Shown here in pieces: positions 17,689-25,313 of a DNA stretch of 64,000 nt. The stretch spans positions 1 through 64,000 of the forward strand of contig NZ_FTMN01000011.1 in NCBI RefSeq assembly GCF_900155945.1, given 5' to 3'. The position numbers were made by a program, and so were the translations under genes. A model generated the notes under the pieces. It was not told the DNA's origin and did not search any database. It was given only the letters and a program-made list of their open reading frames with translations. Numbering within the stretch: position 1 is the first letter of the stretch; every line of letters begins with the position of its first letter. This stretch comes from Marinobacterium stanieri. GTDB taxonomy: Bacteria > Pseudomonadota > Gammaproteobacteria > Pseudomonadales > Balneatricaceae.

Positions 17689-20064
17689 ATGCCAAAGCGG
17701 TTAAGGACCTTGCTGCAGGAGCGGCGACTATCGCTGAAAGTGCTTGCTGCAATCCTGGCCTGCAGCAGTCTGGTGGCACTGGCTGTGGCCAGTATTCAGC
17801 TCTACACACGCTACCTGTCTGACACAAAAGTGCTTGAGGAGCGCCTGGCCGATGCCGAGGTGATGTTCCTGGACGACCTGAGAGAGTCACTCTGGCGTCT
17901 GGATGAACCCATGATAAAGCACAACATCCGTTCCCTGACCCGTCTCCCTTTCATTACCAGAGCGCAGCTGCTGACCGCGGAACTGAAGGTTTACTCAGCC
18001 GGCAAAGACACCGAAAGCCCCTGGGTCAGTCAACGGCAGTATGCGATCACCTATCACTTCGCCGGCGAGCAAGTGCCTCTGGGCGAGTTGAACATCTGGG
18101 TGGATCAACGCTTCATTCTCACCAACCTCAAACGCCAGGCCTGGCAGACACTGGTACTGCAAACCAGCAAGACGCTGATCGTCTCCTTCCTGATACTGGC
18201 TATTCTGCACTTCTTCCTGTTTCGGCATCTGCGCACACTCTACCGCACCGCCATGAATCTCAGTGCGGATGACCTGAGCACCCCTTTCCAACTGAAACGC
18301 AATATCACACACCCTGATGAGCTGGGCAGCATGTGTGATGCGCTCGAGAACATGCGCCTGCGTCTTCGCGATGGGCTGGACGAAATCCACAGCATGCAAA
18401 GCGAAATGCAGCGTGTGTTCATGGCCGCCAACAGCAGCCCATCGGCCATCGCCATTTTCAATGCCGACAATGGTATACGGGTGTACAGCAATTCGGCCTA
18501 CGAAAACTACTTCGGCGCGCGGGACCACCTGATGCAGGTATTGCACATAGTCGCGCCGGAACAACAGTTCCCTGAGTGGCTGGGCCAGCTCAAGCAGAAA
18601 GGCAGCTGGAAGAATGAGCGTTTCTGGCCCGACAAGGATCAGCCCCGATGGCTCAGTACACGCTGCCTGTTCTATCGTTCCGATGGCGAAGAGCTGATTC
18701 TTGTCACCACCACCGATATCAGCGAGCTGCGTCAGGCGCGCGACCAGGCCCGCCACCTGCTGGAACATGACAACCTGACAGGACTGCCCAACCTGCAGGT
18801 AGGCCTCAAAGAAGCCCGGGGCCTGCTGACAAAAGCCGATAGCGAAGGCTTGCGCGTTGCGATGGTGACCTTTTCTCTGGAAGCCTATAAAGCGGTCAAG
18901 GAATCCTTTGGCAGCGAATGGGCCAACCAGTTGGTACAGGAGGTGGCCGAGCTGCTGGATACGTCATTGCCGGATGATGCCCAACTGGCACGCAGTGCGG
19001 ATAACCAGTTTTTGTGTGTACAGATACTGGACAAGGAAGGGGACGATTATCTGTTACGAATGCTGGAGCAACTACGCGCCCTGCTGGCCCAGCCTATCCA
19101 GCTGCAGCAACAGAATATCGACTGTGGCTTTTATGCAGGCGTAGCCCTTTACCCCCGCGATGGCGGGGATGTAGACACCCTCTACCAGCGCGCCCTGTCT
19201 GCCTTGCAGCAAGCCGAAAACCAGCGTGCACGCATTCGGCACTGCTTCTTTGCCCCATCCATGGAGGGGATTGCTTCACGCAAGCTGAAGATTCAGAGTT
19301 TGCTCAATACCGGGTCGGCTCTCGAAGAGCTTGATGTCTATTACCAGCCCCTCATCGACGCCACGACCGGTCACATTGTCAGCTTTGAAGCCCTGGCACG
19401 CTGGCACAATGCCGAGCTGGGGTTTATTCCGCCACCGGAATTCATCACCGCGGCAGAGGACGGCGGGCAGATTGTCGAGCTGGGTGAGCTGATCATGCAG
19501 ACTGCCTGTCTGCAGCTGGCTCAATGGCGTCGACTGGCGCCTGCGCTCAAGATCAGCGTCAACATCTCCCCGCTGCAATTACTGGACCCCGCATTTGAAT
19601 CCATGGTCGCCAATGCGCTGCAACTGGCTGGCTTGCCGCCGCAGGCATTGAAGCTGGAAGTCACGGAACAGCTGATGCTCCAGTCCAGTGACCAGGTCTT
19701 ACACAAACTGAACAGCCTGCAGTCGCAAGGTATCCAACTGGCCATCGATGATTTTGGCAGTGGCTACGCCTCATTGAATTATCTCAGCAGCTATCCTTTT
19801 GAATTACTGAAAATCGATCAATCCTTCATCATGGATATTATGCGGGAAGAGCGGTTATTAACCCTGACACGCACCATTACCGAACTGGCCCATTCACTGG
19901 GTTTGAAAGTTGTTGCTGAAGGCGTGGAAACAACCGAAATTGCCAGCCTGCTTCAAACGCTGGAGTGCGACCTGATGCAAGGCTACCTGTTCAGCCGACC
20001 ATTGCCGGTTGCTGAGGTTACCAGCATGTTAGAGAACGGTGTCCCATGGCCCCCCAACGCCTGA
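17689..20064 (+). CDS. Membrane c-di-GMP phosphodiesterase: sensor-HAMP-PAS-degenerate GGDEF-EAL
   Basis: The 791-residue protein has a membrane helix at about residues 15-35, a periplasmic sensor region to about 155, a second helix to about 180, a HAMP-like linker, a PAS-like region (about 245-340), a GGDEF domain and an EAL domain. The GGDEF active-site loop is replaced by SADNQ, so cyclase activity is lost. The EAL domain keeps FEALARW (E about 567), the NIS and EVTEQ metal-binding segments, IDDFGSGYASL, KIDQSF and AEGVET, so c-di-GMP hydrolysis is likely. I chose the ATG at 17689, which follows AGGAG. Its end overlaps the next gene, a periplasmic binding protein, by 19 bp, which suggests a sensor pair. 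Confidence 0.9.
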   Translation: MPKRLRTLLQERRLSLKVLAAILACSSLVALAVASIQLYTRYLSDTKVLEERLADAEVMFLDDLRESLWRLDEPMIKHNIRSLTRLPFITRAQLLTAELKVYSAGKDTESPWVSQRQYAITYHFAGEQVPLGELNIWVDQRFILTNLKRQAWQTLVLQTSKTLIVSFLILAILHFFLFRHLRTLYRTAMNLSADDLSTPFQLKRNITHPDELGSMCDALENMRLRLRDGLDEIHSMQSEMQRVFMAANSSPSAIAIFNADNGIRVYSNSAYENYFGARDHLMQVLHIVAPEQQFPEWLGQLKQKGSWKNERFWPDKDQPRWLSTRCLFYRSDGEELILVTTTDISELRQARDQARHLLEHDNLTGLPNLQVGLKEARGLLTKADSEGLRVAMVTFSLEAYKAVKESFGSEWANQLVQEVAELLDTSLPDDAQLARSADNQFLCVQILDKEGDDYLLRMLEQLRALLAQPIQLQQQNIDCGFYAGVALYPRDGGDVDTLYQRALSALQQAENQRARIRHCFFAPSMEGIASRKLKIQSLLNTGSALEELDVYYQPLIDATTGHIVSFEALARWHNAELGFIPPPEFITAAEDGGQIVELGELIMQTACLQLAQWRRLAPALKISVNISPLQLLDPAFESMVANALQLAGLPPQALKLEVTEQLMLQSSDQVLHKLNSLQSQGIQLAIDDFGSGYASLNYLSSYPFELLKIDQSFIMDIMREERLLTLTRTITELAHSLGLKVVAEGVETTEIASLLQTLECDLMQGYLFSRPLPVAEVTSMLENGVPWPPNA

Positions 20065-20945
20065 CAGTCCTGCTGCTGGTACTGATTCTGTGCTGGGCCG
20101 GCACTCTGCAGGCACAAACACTCGGCATCCGTTACCAGCTGGGCGAGAGCACCAATGACGCCCGATACAGTTACTTCTTGACCATATTGAACATGGCACT
20201 GGAGGCAACACGTCATGATTATGGTCCCTATCAGTTGATCCGGCCCGAAACCGGCACCTCACAACAGCGTGCCTTCGAGCTGGTCAGCTCGGGACAGGGG
20301 CTGGATATTTTCTGGGGCATGAGCAGCATTCGCCGCGAGCACCTGGCACATGCGGTGCCGTTTCCGCTTATGCGAGGACTATTGGCCGTTCGTGTTCCCC
20401 TGGTGCCAAAAAACAAAACGCAGATATTCAATGACATCGACAGCGTCAAAGCGCTCAGTGCATTGACCGCTGTACAAGGAGCCGGTTGGCCGGATACCCG
20501 AATCCTGCGACACAATGGTCTGCCCGTGCTGACATCAAGCCGGTATGAAAGCCTGTTCGACATGTTGCGCAGAGGACGCGCCGATTATTTTCCGCGCAGC
20601 GTGATGGAAGTCTGGGACGAGCTGAACAGCCCATTGGGGCAGGATCTCAGTATCAGTTCAAAACTCCTGCTGGTCTACAAGGGGCCGATCTACTTCTTTG
20701 TCCACAAGGAGAATCATGCCCTGGCAGAGCGTTTACAGGTGGGGTTGGAGCGCTTATGGAGAAGTGGCCGTTTTAACAGCCTGTTTTTTTCCCGGCCTGA
20801 AATCAGGAAGGCCCTGGCCCTGATCAATAACCGTGGGTATCAGGTAATTCGCCTGTCCGCACCCTGGCGACTGCCATCACTGGATAAAGTCCAGGATGCA
20901 TACTGGCTGCCGTTGCCGGCACAGGCACGTGAACAGCGCAGGTAG
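20046..20945 (+). CDS. Periplasmic solute-binding protein (type II, amino-acid-binding-like)
   Basis: The 299-residue precursor has a signal peptide (MAPQRLTVLLLVLILCWAGTLQA). The mature part looks like a cluster-3 type II binding fold with a hinge and two lobes: the LVSSGQGLDIFWGMSSI and MLRRGRADYFPRSV segments are typical ligand-lobe helices. The ligand is unknown. No permease or ATPase genes lie nearby. Its start is inside the EAL gene, so the two are co-translated. I infer that it serves the EAL receptor as a ligand sensor rather than a transporter. Confidence 0.78.
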   Translation: MAPQRLTVLLLVLILCWAGTLQAQTLGIRYQLGESTNDARYSYFLTILNMALEATRHDYGPYQLIRPETGTSQQRAFELVSSGQGLDIFWGMSSIRREHLAHAVPFPLMRGLLAVRVPLVPKNKTQIFNDIDSVKALSALTAVQGAGWPDTRILRHNGLPVLTSSRYESLFDMLRRGRADYFPRSVMEVWDELNSPLGQDLSISSKLLLVYKGPIYFFVHKENHALAERLQVGLERLWRSGRFNSLFFSRPEIRKALALINNRGYQVIRLSAPWRLPSLDKVQDAYWLPLPAQAREQRR

Positions 20946-20968
20946 CCTGTACATCGAGCAGGCTACCT
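20940..20968. terminator. Hairpin between convergent genes
   Basis: A perfect 10-bp inverted repeat (AGGTAGCCTG and CAGGCTACCT) with a 9-nt loop includes the stop codon of the binding-protein gene and precedes the end of the convergent lipoprotein gene. No T-tract follows on either side, so intrinsic termination is plausible but not certain. Confidence 0.5.
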
Positions 20969-20980
20969 GACCAGACCACA

Positions 20981-21535
20981 TTACATGTTGTGCTGTTTGA
21001 ACGCCTGCATCAGCTCAACCGGCTTCTGCTTTTTGTTGTCGCTACGCAGCACGTACACCAGTGTTTCACCCTTGGGACCCGCGCCGATCTGGGTAAAACG
21101 TAGCGGTGCTTCACCGGTGGCACGGACAGCTTCCATGTCGGCCAGGCTATCGAAAATGTAGATGCGGCCTTCCATGCGCATTTCGCCATAGAACCCTTCC
21201 GCCGGCTTCAGGTTGCCGTGGTACAGGTTATAGCCTGCAATTTTGTCGTAGGTTTTTTTCTTGTCCGCGCCGGTAACACCGAACACCAGGGTTTCACCCT
21301 TGGGACCAGCACCGATAAAGGTCTGGCGGAAGGAGGTTTCACCCACTTCCAGATACTGCTTGTAGGTGGCCAGATCATCGAATACATGTACTCGGCCATC
21401 GTGGTGAACTTCGTACAGGTCTTCGTTGTTCAGGTCCATCTGCGCAGCAGACTGTTCGGTTTTGGTACCGGTGGTGCAGGCAGTGATTGCAGCGACAAGG
21501 CCGCCCAGAATGGCTGTTTTGAGTACTCGCATCAA
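20981..21535 (-). CDS. Lipoprotein with two tandem copies of an unnamed domain
   Basis: The 184-residue precursor has a lipoprotein signal peptide with lipobox ITAC (lipidated Cys20). The mature protein consists of two homologous units of about 55-60 residues. Each has an H/M-DGR or EGR-(V/I)-(H/Y)-(V/I)-FD-(D/S)-LA start and ends with the shared IGAGPKGETLV segment. The duplication is obvious at protein level. I do not recognise a named family. No signal codes for retention at the inner membrane (residue +2 is Thr), so outer-membrane sorting is likely. It is separated from the tRNA cluster by 170 bp. Confidence 0.75.
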   Translation of the reverse strand: MMRVLKTAILGGLVAAITACTTGTKTEQSAAQMDLNNEDLYEVHHDGRVHVFDDLATYKQYLEVGETSFRQTFIGAGPKGETLVFGVTGADKKKTYDKIAGYNLYHGNLKPAEGFYGEMRMEGRIYIFDSLADMEAVRATGEAPLRFTQIGAGPKGETLVYVLRSDNKKQKPVELMQAFKQHNM

Positions 21536-21705
21536 AATCTCCCAGGAAAGTCAGGCAATAGGCAAACCCTGAGCCTAACGTCGGAGTATTTCGATTATTT
21601 TACAGCCGGCAGATCAACCCTTGGCATCAGGCGTTAGGAGGCAGTTGAAACACGTTTAGCCGGGAGAGGTAACAAATCGAGCCCATGGATATGGGATAAA
21701 TGAAG

Positions 21706-21782
21706 TGGCGGAACGGACGGGACTCGAACCCGCGACCCCCTGCGTGACAGGCAGGTATTCTAACCAACTGAACTACCGCTCC
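21706..21782 (-). tRNA. tRNA-Asp (GTC)
   Basis: The minus strand folds as a full cloverleaf of 77 nt with encoded CCA. The anticodon loop CTGTCAC gives GTC. The acceptor stem is GGAGCGG with CCGTTCC (one G-U pair). It is the last of four tRNA genes transcribed together. Confidence 0.96.
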
Positions 21783-21791
21783 GCATCAGGA

Positions 21792-21867
21792 TGGCTCCTC
21801 GAGCTGGACTCGAACCAGCGACCAATAGATTAACAGTCTACTGCTCTACCAACTGAGCTATCGAGGA
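21792..21867 (-). tRNA. tRNA-Asn (GTT)
   Basis: A 76-nt cloverleaf with encoded CCA. The acceptor stem TCCTCGA pairs with TCGAGGA, and the anticodon loop CTGTTAA gives GTT. It lies 9 bp from tRNA-Asp in the same cluster. Confidence 0.96.
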
Positions 21868-21879
21868 ATACCCTGTAAA

Positions 21880-21955
<76 letters not shown>

Positions 21956-22066
21956 ACTGAAGACCAAATTATGACTGTATCAGCCTTTTGAACGCAAGCA
22001 AATTTCGTAAAAAAACCACACTCAGTTCAAGTAAAATTCCATTATATACAAGCACTTGCATAAAAA

Positions 22067-22143
22067 TGGCGCGCCTGGAGGGATTCGAACCCCCGACCAA
22101 CAGGATCGGAACCTGCTACTCTATCCAGCTGAGCTACAGGCGC
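22067..22143 (-). tRNA. tRNA-Arg (CCG)
   Basis: A 77-nt cloverleaf with encoded CCA. The acceptor stem GCGCCTG pairs with CAGGCGC, and the anticodon loop TTCCGAT gives CCG. It is the first gene of the cluster. The 111 bp between it and tRNA-Thr are AT-rich. Confidence 0.95.
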
Positions 22144-22168
22144 GCAATGGAAGTGTTTGCGGGCAGCA

Positions 22169-22196
22169 ATGTTACCTGTTCGGCAGCGCTTTGCAA
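22169..22196 (-). promoter_or_regulatory. Probable sigma-70 promoter of the tRNA cluster
   Basis: The minus strand reads TTGCAA, 16 bases, TAACAT, ending about 25 bases before tRNA-Arg. Spacing and position fit a housekeeping promoter for the four tRNA genes. Confidence 0.5.
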
Positions 22197-22370
22197 GTTC
22201 TCAGTAATAGTCCTGTCATTGCCCCTCCAGGGGGCCAGCCGCGCTGGCCAGACAGGCCCGAACTGCTATGCTGCTCATATTGTTTTTGCTCTAACCTTTA
22301 CCCCGCTTTAAGCAGATCACAGTTCACCAGCAGGGCCTAAAGCCCGGTAAACGTTGTTAAGGAGAACAGT

Positions 22371-22658
22371 ATGTACAAAGTGACTTTGATGTTGGCCCTT
22401 GCGTTAACGGCTGCACCGGCAAGTGCCGACCTGCTTGACCCTGACTGTAATGCCGAAAAGGCTGCCAAAAGTGCGGTGGCCAAATCGACCATTGGTGTCG
22501 GCGGACGTTGTACACCGGCGGAAGCCGCCAAGGATATGGCTACGGACAAGGTTGAAGACATGGCTCCACAGGGAAAAGTCGCCGGCAAAGTGAAGGACAA
22601 GATCGACGATAAAAAGGAGCCTAAGGTGAAAAAGGCGGTCAAGAAAGCGCTCGACTGA
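22371..22658 (+). CDS. Small exported lysine-rich protein, unknown function
   Basis: The 95-residue product has a signal peptide (MYKVTLMLALALTAAPASA) and a mature part of about 76 residues with two cysteines (DPDCN and GGRCTP). The tail is rich in charged residues (KVAGKVKDKIDDKKEPKVKK), likely a single helix. AAGGAG lies about 7 bases upstream of the ATG. I do not recognise the family. It stands alone between the tRNA cluster and the cytochrome c5 gene. Confidence 0.7.
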   Translation: MYKVTLMLALALTAAPASADLLDPDCNAEKAAKSAVAKSTIGVGGRCTPAEAAKDMATDKVEDMAPQGKVAGKVKDKIDDKKEPKVKKAVKKALD

Positions 22659-22800
22659 ACAGGTGTTACCGCCGGTGAACCCTGGCCTGAACCTGTACGT
22701 ACACAGCCTGGGTATCCGGCTCGGGAGTTGCTCAACGCCTGAAATGGTATCTTTTACAGCCGGCAATCGACATAAAGATCGAATGCTGTTTTAGCGCAAT

Positions 22801-22829
22801 TTCCGTACGGGCATTTTTGCCGGTATAAT
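22801..22829 (+). promoter_or_regulatory. Probable promoter of the cytochrome c5 gene
   Basis: A perfect -10 TATAAT lies at 22824-22829, with TTCCGT 17 bases upstream as a weak -35. It lies about 120 bp before the cytochrome start. Confidence 0.5.
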
Positions 22830-22856
22830 CCCCGATCAGATTTTGAGAGCGCAGTC

Positions 22857-22946
22857 ATGTCTGCATCAGGTCCCAGCCACAGGCACTCCAAGGCCTTCAG
22901 CCAGGCATCACTGCTCCGACAACTTACTCAAGTGATGAGGTCGTGA
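22857..22946 (+). CDS. Possible 29-residue leader peptide before cytochrome c5
   Basis: An ATG-started frame of 29 codons ends 2 bp before the GTG start chosen for the cytochrome gene, within its ribosome-binding region. It is serine- and arginine-containing with no signal peptide. The position would suit translational coupling, but there is no independent evidence that it is translated. Confidence 0.25.
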   Translation: MSASGPSHRHSKAFSQASLLRQLTQVMRS

Positions 22947-22948
22947 CT

Positions 22949-23374
22949 GTGAAAAAATTTGCTGCCAAAGCTGCATCCGCACTCTGTGCATTCGGTCTGG
23001 GTATGGCGCTGACTGCGTCCGTTCAGGCAGCTACCGATGAAGCCATTATCGAACGCATCAAACCGGCAGGTTCTGTATGTGTTCAGGGCGACGACAGCTG
23101 TGGTGGCGCTGCTGCAGCGGCTCCGGCATCTTCCGGCGGTGCTCGCTCCGGTGAAGAGATCTACACTGGCAAGTGTGCTGCCTGCCACGCCAGCGGCGTT
23201 CTGGGTGCACCGAAGTTCGGCACCAACGAAATGCAGCTGCGTCTGGACGAGAAAGGCATGGAGACCCTGCTGTCACACGCTATCAACGGTTTCAACGCAA
23301 TGCCGCCGCGCGGTACCTGCGCTGACTGTTCTGACGACGAAATCCAGGCCGCTATCGATCATATGCTGAAGTAA
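22949..23374 (+). CDS. Cytochrome c5-family monohaem protein
   Basis: The 141-residue precursor has a signal peptide (KKFAAKAASALCAFGLGMALTASVQA) and one class I cytochrome domain with haem motif CAACH (C76, C79, H80). The methionine ligand is in the NAMPPRG segment and a second cysteine pair follows (TCADCSDD), as in cytochrome c5. A low-complexity Ala/Gly linker joins an N-terminal extension to the haem domain. Two in-frame GTG codons are possible. I chose 22949 because GAGG lies 8 bases upstream. It should carry electrons in the periplasm or at the inner membrane. A strong terminator follows. Confidence 0.9.
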   Translation: MKKFAAKAASALCAFGLGMALTASVQAATDEAIIERIKPAGSVCVQGDDSCGGAAAAAPASSGGARSGEEIYTGKCAACHASGVLGAPKFGTNEMQLRLDEKGMETLLSHAINGFNAMPPRGTCADCSDDEIQAAIDHMLK

Positions 23375-23394
23375 TATGATGATCGCCTGAACCC

Positions 23395-23422
23395 AAAAAG
23401 GGCTGCTTCGGCAGCCCTTTTT
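23395..23422 (+). terminator. Terminator of the cytochrome c5 gene
   Basis: AAAAAGGGCTGC and GCAGCCCTTTTT pair perfectly around a TTCG loop. It is a strong intrinsic terminator 20 bp past the stop. Confidence 0.9.
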
Positions 23423-23471
23423 GTTATGCGCCGGTCACGGATCGACCGGTTTGTCATTCAAGGAGAGAATA

Positions 23472-24317
23472 ATGCTCAAATATCCTGCCCTGATACTGGC
23501 TGGCCTGGTGGCCGTGCCTGCCCAGGCTGACGCGGAACTGACTCTCATGCACGGCATGGAGATTGGCGACCAGCTCAGCCAACCGGAAGATCTTGCCAAC
23601 TGGCTGGTCAGTGAAAAATTCGATGGTGTCCGCGCCTACTGGAACGGTCAGCAACTCCTGACCCGCAGCGGTTACCCCATCCATACCCCACCCGGTTTTA
23701 CGGATGGTTGGCCAGGCCAGCATCTGGAAGGCGAACTGTGGATCGGATATGGCCAGTTTTCCCGGCTGTCCGGACTGGTTCAGCGTTACGATACCCAACC
23801 CGATGACTGGCACGACGTACGTTTTATGGTGTTTGATCTGCCCCAGTGGCCCGACACCTTCACCGGCCGTCAGCAGCGTTTGCAACAGTTGCTAAAGAGT
23901 CATCCCGTCCCGCTCAACCTGAAGCTTGTCCCGCAATACTCGGGCCTTGATGAAGCGGCCTTGCAAGCTCGGTTACAGCAGGTTCTGGCCAAAGGCGGCG
24001 AAGGGCTGATGCTGCACCGCGCCAACGCGCTCTATCAGGTGCAGCGTACGGCTGACATTCGCAAGCTCAAACCCTTTCAGGATGCCGATGCCAAAGTCCT
24101 GGCACACCTGCCAGGCAAGGGTAAATATGTCGGTATGCTGGGTTCAGTTCAAGTCGAGCTGGAGGATGGCACCCGGTTGAGAATAGGTTCCGGCTTCAGC
24201 GATACCGAACGCGCCGACCCGCCACCGATCGGCAGTACAATCACCTTCAGATATAACGGTCTGACTCGTCATGGCAAGCCTCGCTTTGCCCGCTTTCTCC
24301 GAATAAGGCCAGACTAG
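23472..24317 (+). CDS. Exported ATP-dependent DNA ligase (LigE type)
   Basis: The 281-residue precursor has a clear signal peptide (MLKYPALILAGLVAVPAQADA), followed by a minimal ligase with only the nucleotidyltransferase and OB-fold domains. Motif I is EKFDGVRAYWNG (adenylated Lys). Motif III (LEGELW), motif IV (GGEGLMLHR) and motif V (RKLKPF) are also visible. LigE enzymes of Haemophilus, Neisseria and relatives have the same layout and are thought to act in the periplasm on DNA ends, perhaps in DNA uptake or extracellular DNA. AGGAG stands 8 bases before the ATG at 23472. Upstream in-frame codons lie over the terminator and are not used. Confidence 0.88.
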   Translation: MLKYPALILAGLVAVPAQADAELTLMHGMEIGDQLSQPEDLANWLVSEKFDGVRAYWNGQQLLTRSGYPIHTPPGFTDGWPGQHLEGELWIGYGQFSRLSGLVQRYDTQPDDWHDVRFMVFDLPQWPDTFTGRQQRLQQLLKSHPVPLNLKLVPQYSGLDEAALQARLQQVLAKGGEGLMLHRANALYQVQRTADIRKLKPFQDADAKVLAHLPGKGKYVGMLGSVQVELEDGTRLRIGSGFSDTERADPPPIGSTITFRYNGLTRHGKPRFARFLRIRPD

Positions 24318-24389
24318 ATCAAGGCGGCGGTCATCGGTTTATTGGAACTATGGTATAAGGCGGGCCTCTCGAGTAGGATCAACCTGATA

Positions 24390-25313
24390 ATGACTACTCC
24401 AAGCGTACCGGCCATGATGACACGCCTACTGCTGCACCCGACGGTTACACTGCTCTGTTGTCTTGGGCTGATGTTGTCCTCACTGCCGGCATCAGCCAAG
24501 ACACTGGTGCTGGCCCAGATCAGTGACCGCCCCAAGAAAGACTTCCGCCAACTAAGACCCATGGCCGACCACATCCAGTCCTTGATGGCGCACCAGGGCT
24601 ATGATCGCGCTGATGTCGAGCTCTTTCCGGACATAGAGTCTCTCATGTCTGCCATCCGCCAGGGCCGGGTGCATTGGGTGTCGGAGACTGCACTGACATC
24701 CGCCAAACTGGTTCAGGCCGGGTTGGCCAGCCCGGTAGCGCTGAAGTGGAAGCGTGGCCAGGCAGAATATCGCAGCCTGATTTATGTGCGTAAGGATAGC
24801 CCGGTAGAAACCCTGGCGGATTTGCAAGGACGGCGTGTTGCCTTTGAGCATCCGAACTCGTTCAGCAGTTATTATCTGCCCGCAATCGCGCTGAAGCAGG
24901 CTGGCTTGAACCTGCAACAGTTGGATACCCCCACCAGTAGCGTCGCGCCGGACAAGGTTGGCTATATTTTCAGCCGGAATGAACGTAACAATCTGCTCTG
25001 GGTCCACAAATCGATCGTCACCGCCGGCAGCCTCAACGACGGCGACTGGCAGCACCCACAGCGTTTGCCTGAAAGCCCCAAGCAGGCCATGCGCATCATC
25101 CACCGCTCAGCGGCTTTTCCAAGGGCTTTTGAACTGGCAACTTCAGTACTTTCGCGTGAAGAGCGCCAGGCTCTCAAAAAGGCGCTGCTATCGCTGAGCC
25201 CTGAGGAGCACGCAAACCTGTTGGCACGCTATGAACAGACCGAGAGACTGACGCCGGTTACTCAGGAACACACAACGCTATTACAGCAGCTGGACCTGAG
25301 CATCCTGCCATGA
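24390..25313 (+). CDS. PhnD-like periplasmic binding protein, sensor partner of the next gene
   Basis: The 307-residue protein has an N-terminal signal peptide (hydrophobic segment about residues 10-35, cleavage near LPASA). It resembles the phosphate/phosphonate-binding PhnD group: RPMADHIQSLM, a run with MSAIRQGRVHWVSETALTSAKL, then YVRKDSPVETLADLQGRRVAFEHPNSFSSYYLP. The ligand is unknown and no transporter genes follow. Its stop overlaps the start of the GGDEF-EAL gene as ATGA, so the products are made together. The start could also be the ATG at 24414. Confidence 0.8.
   Translation: MTTPSVPAMMTRLLLHPTVTLLCCLGLMLSSLPASAKTLVLAQISDRPKKDFRQLRPMADHIQSLMAHQGYDRADVELFPDIESLMSAIRQGRVHWVSETALTSAKLVQAGLASPVALKWKRGQAEYRSLIYVRKDSPVETLADLQGRRVAFEHPNSFSSYYLPAIALKQAGLNLQQLDTPTSSVAPDKVGYIFSRNERNNLLWVHKSIVTAGSLNDGDWQHPQRLPESPKQAMRIIHRSAAFPRAFELATSVLSREERQALKKALLSLSPEEHANLLARYEQTERLTPVTQEHTTLLQQLDLSILP

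Noticed and set aside
21988..22311. Frame containing GFEPPTNRIGTCYSIQLSYRRA
   Set aside because: This is the classic false protein read from the opposite strand of a tRNA (tRNA-Arg here).
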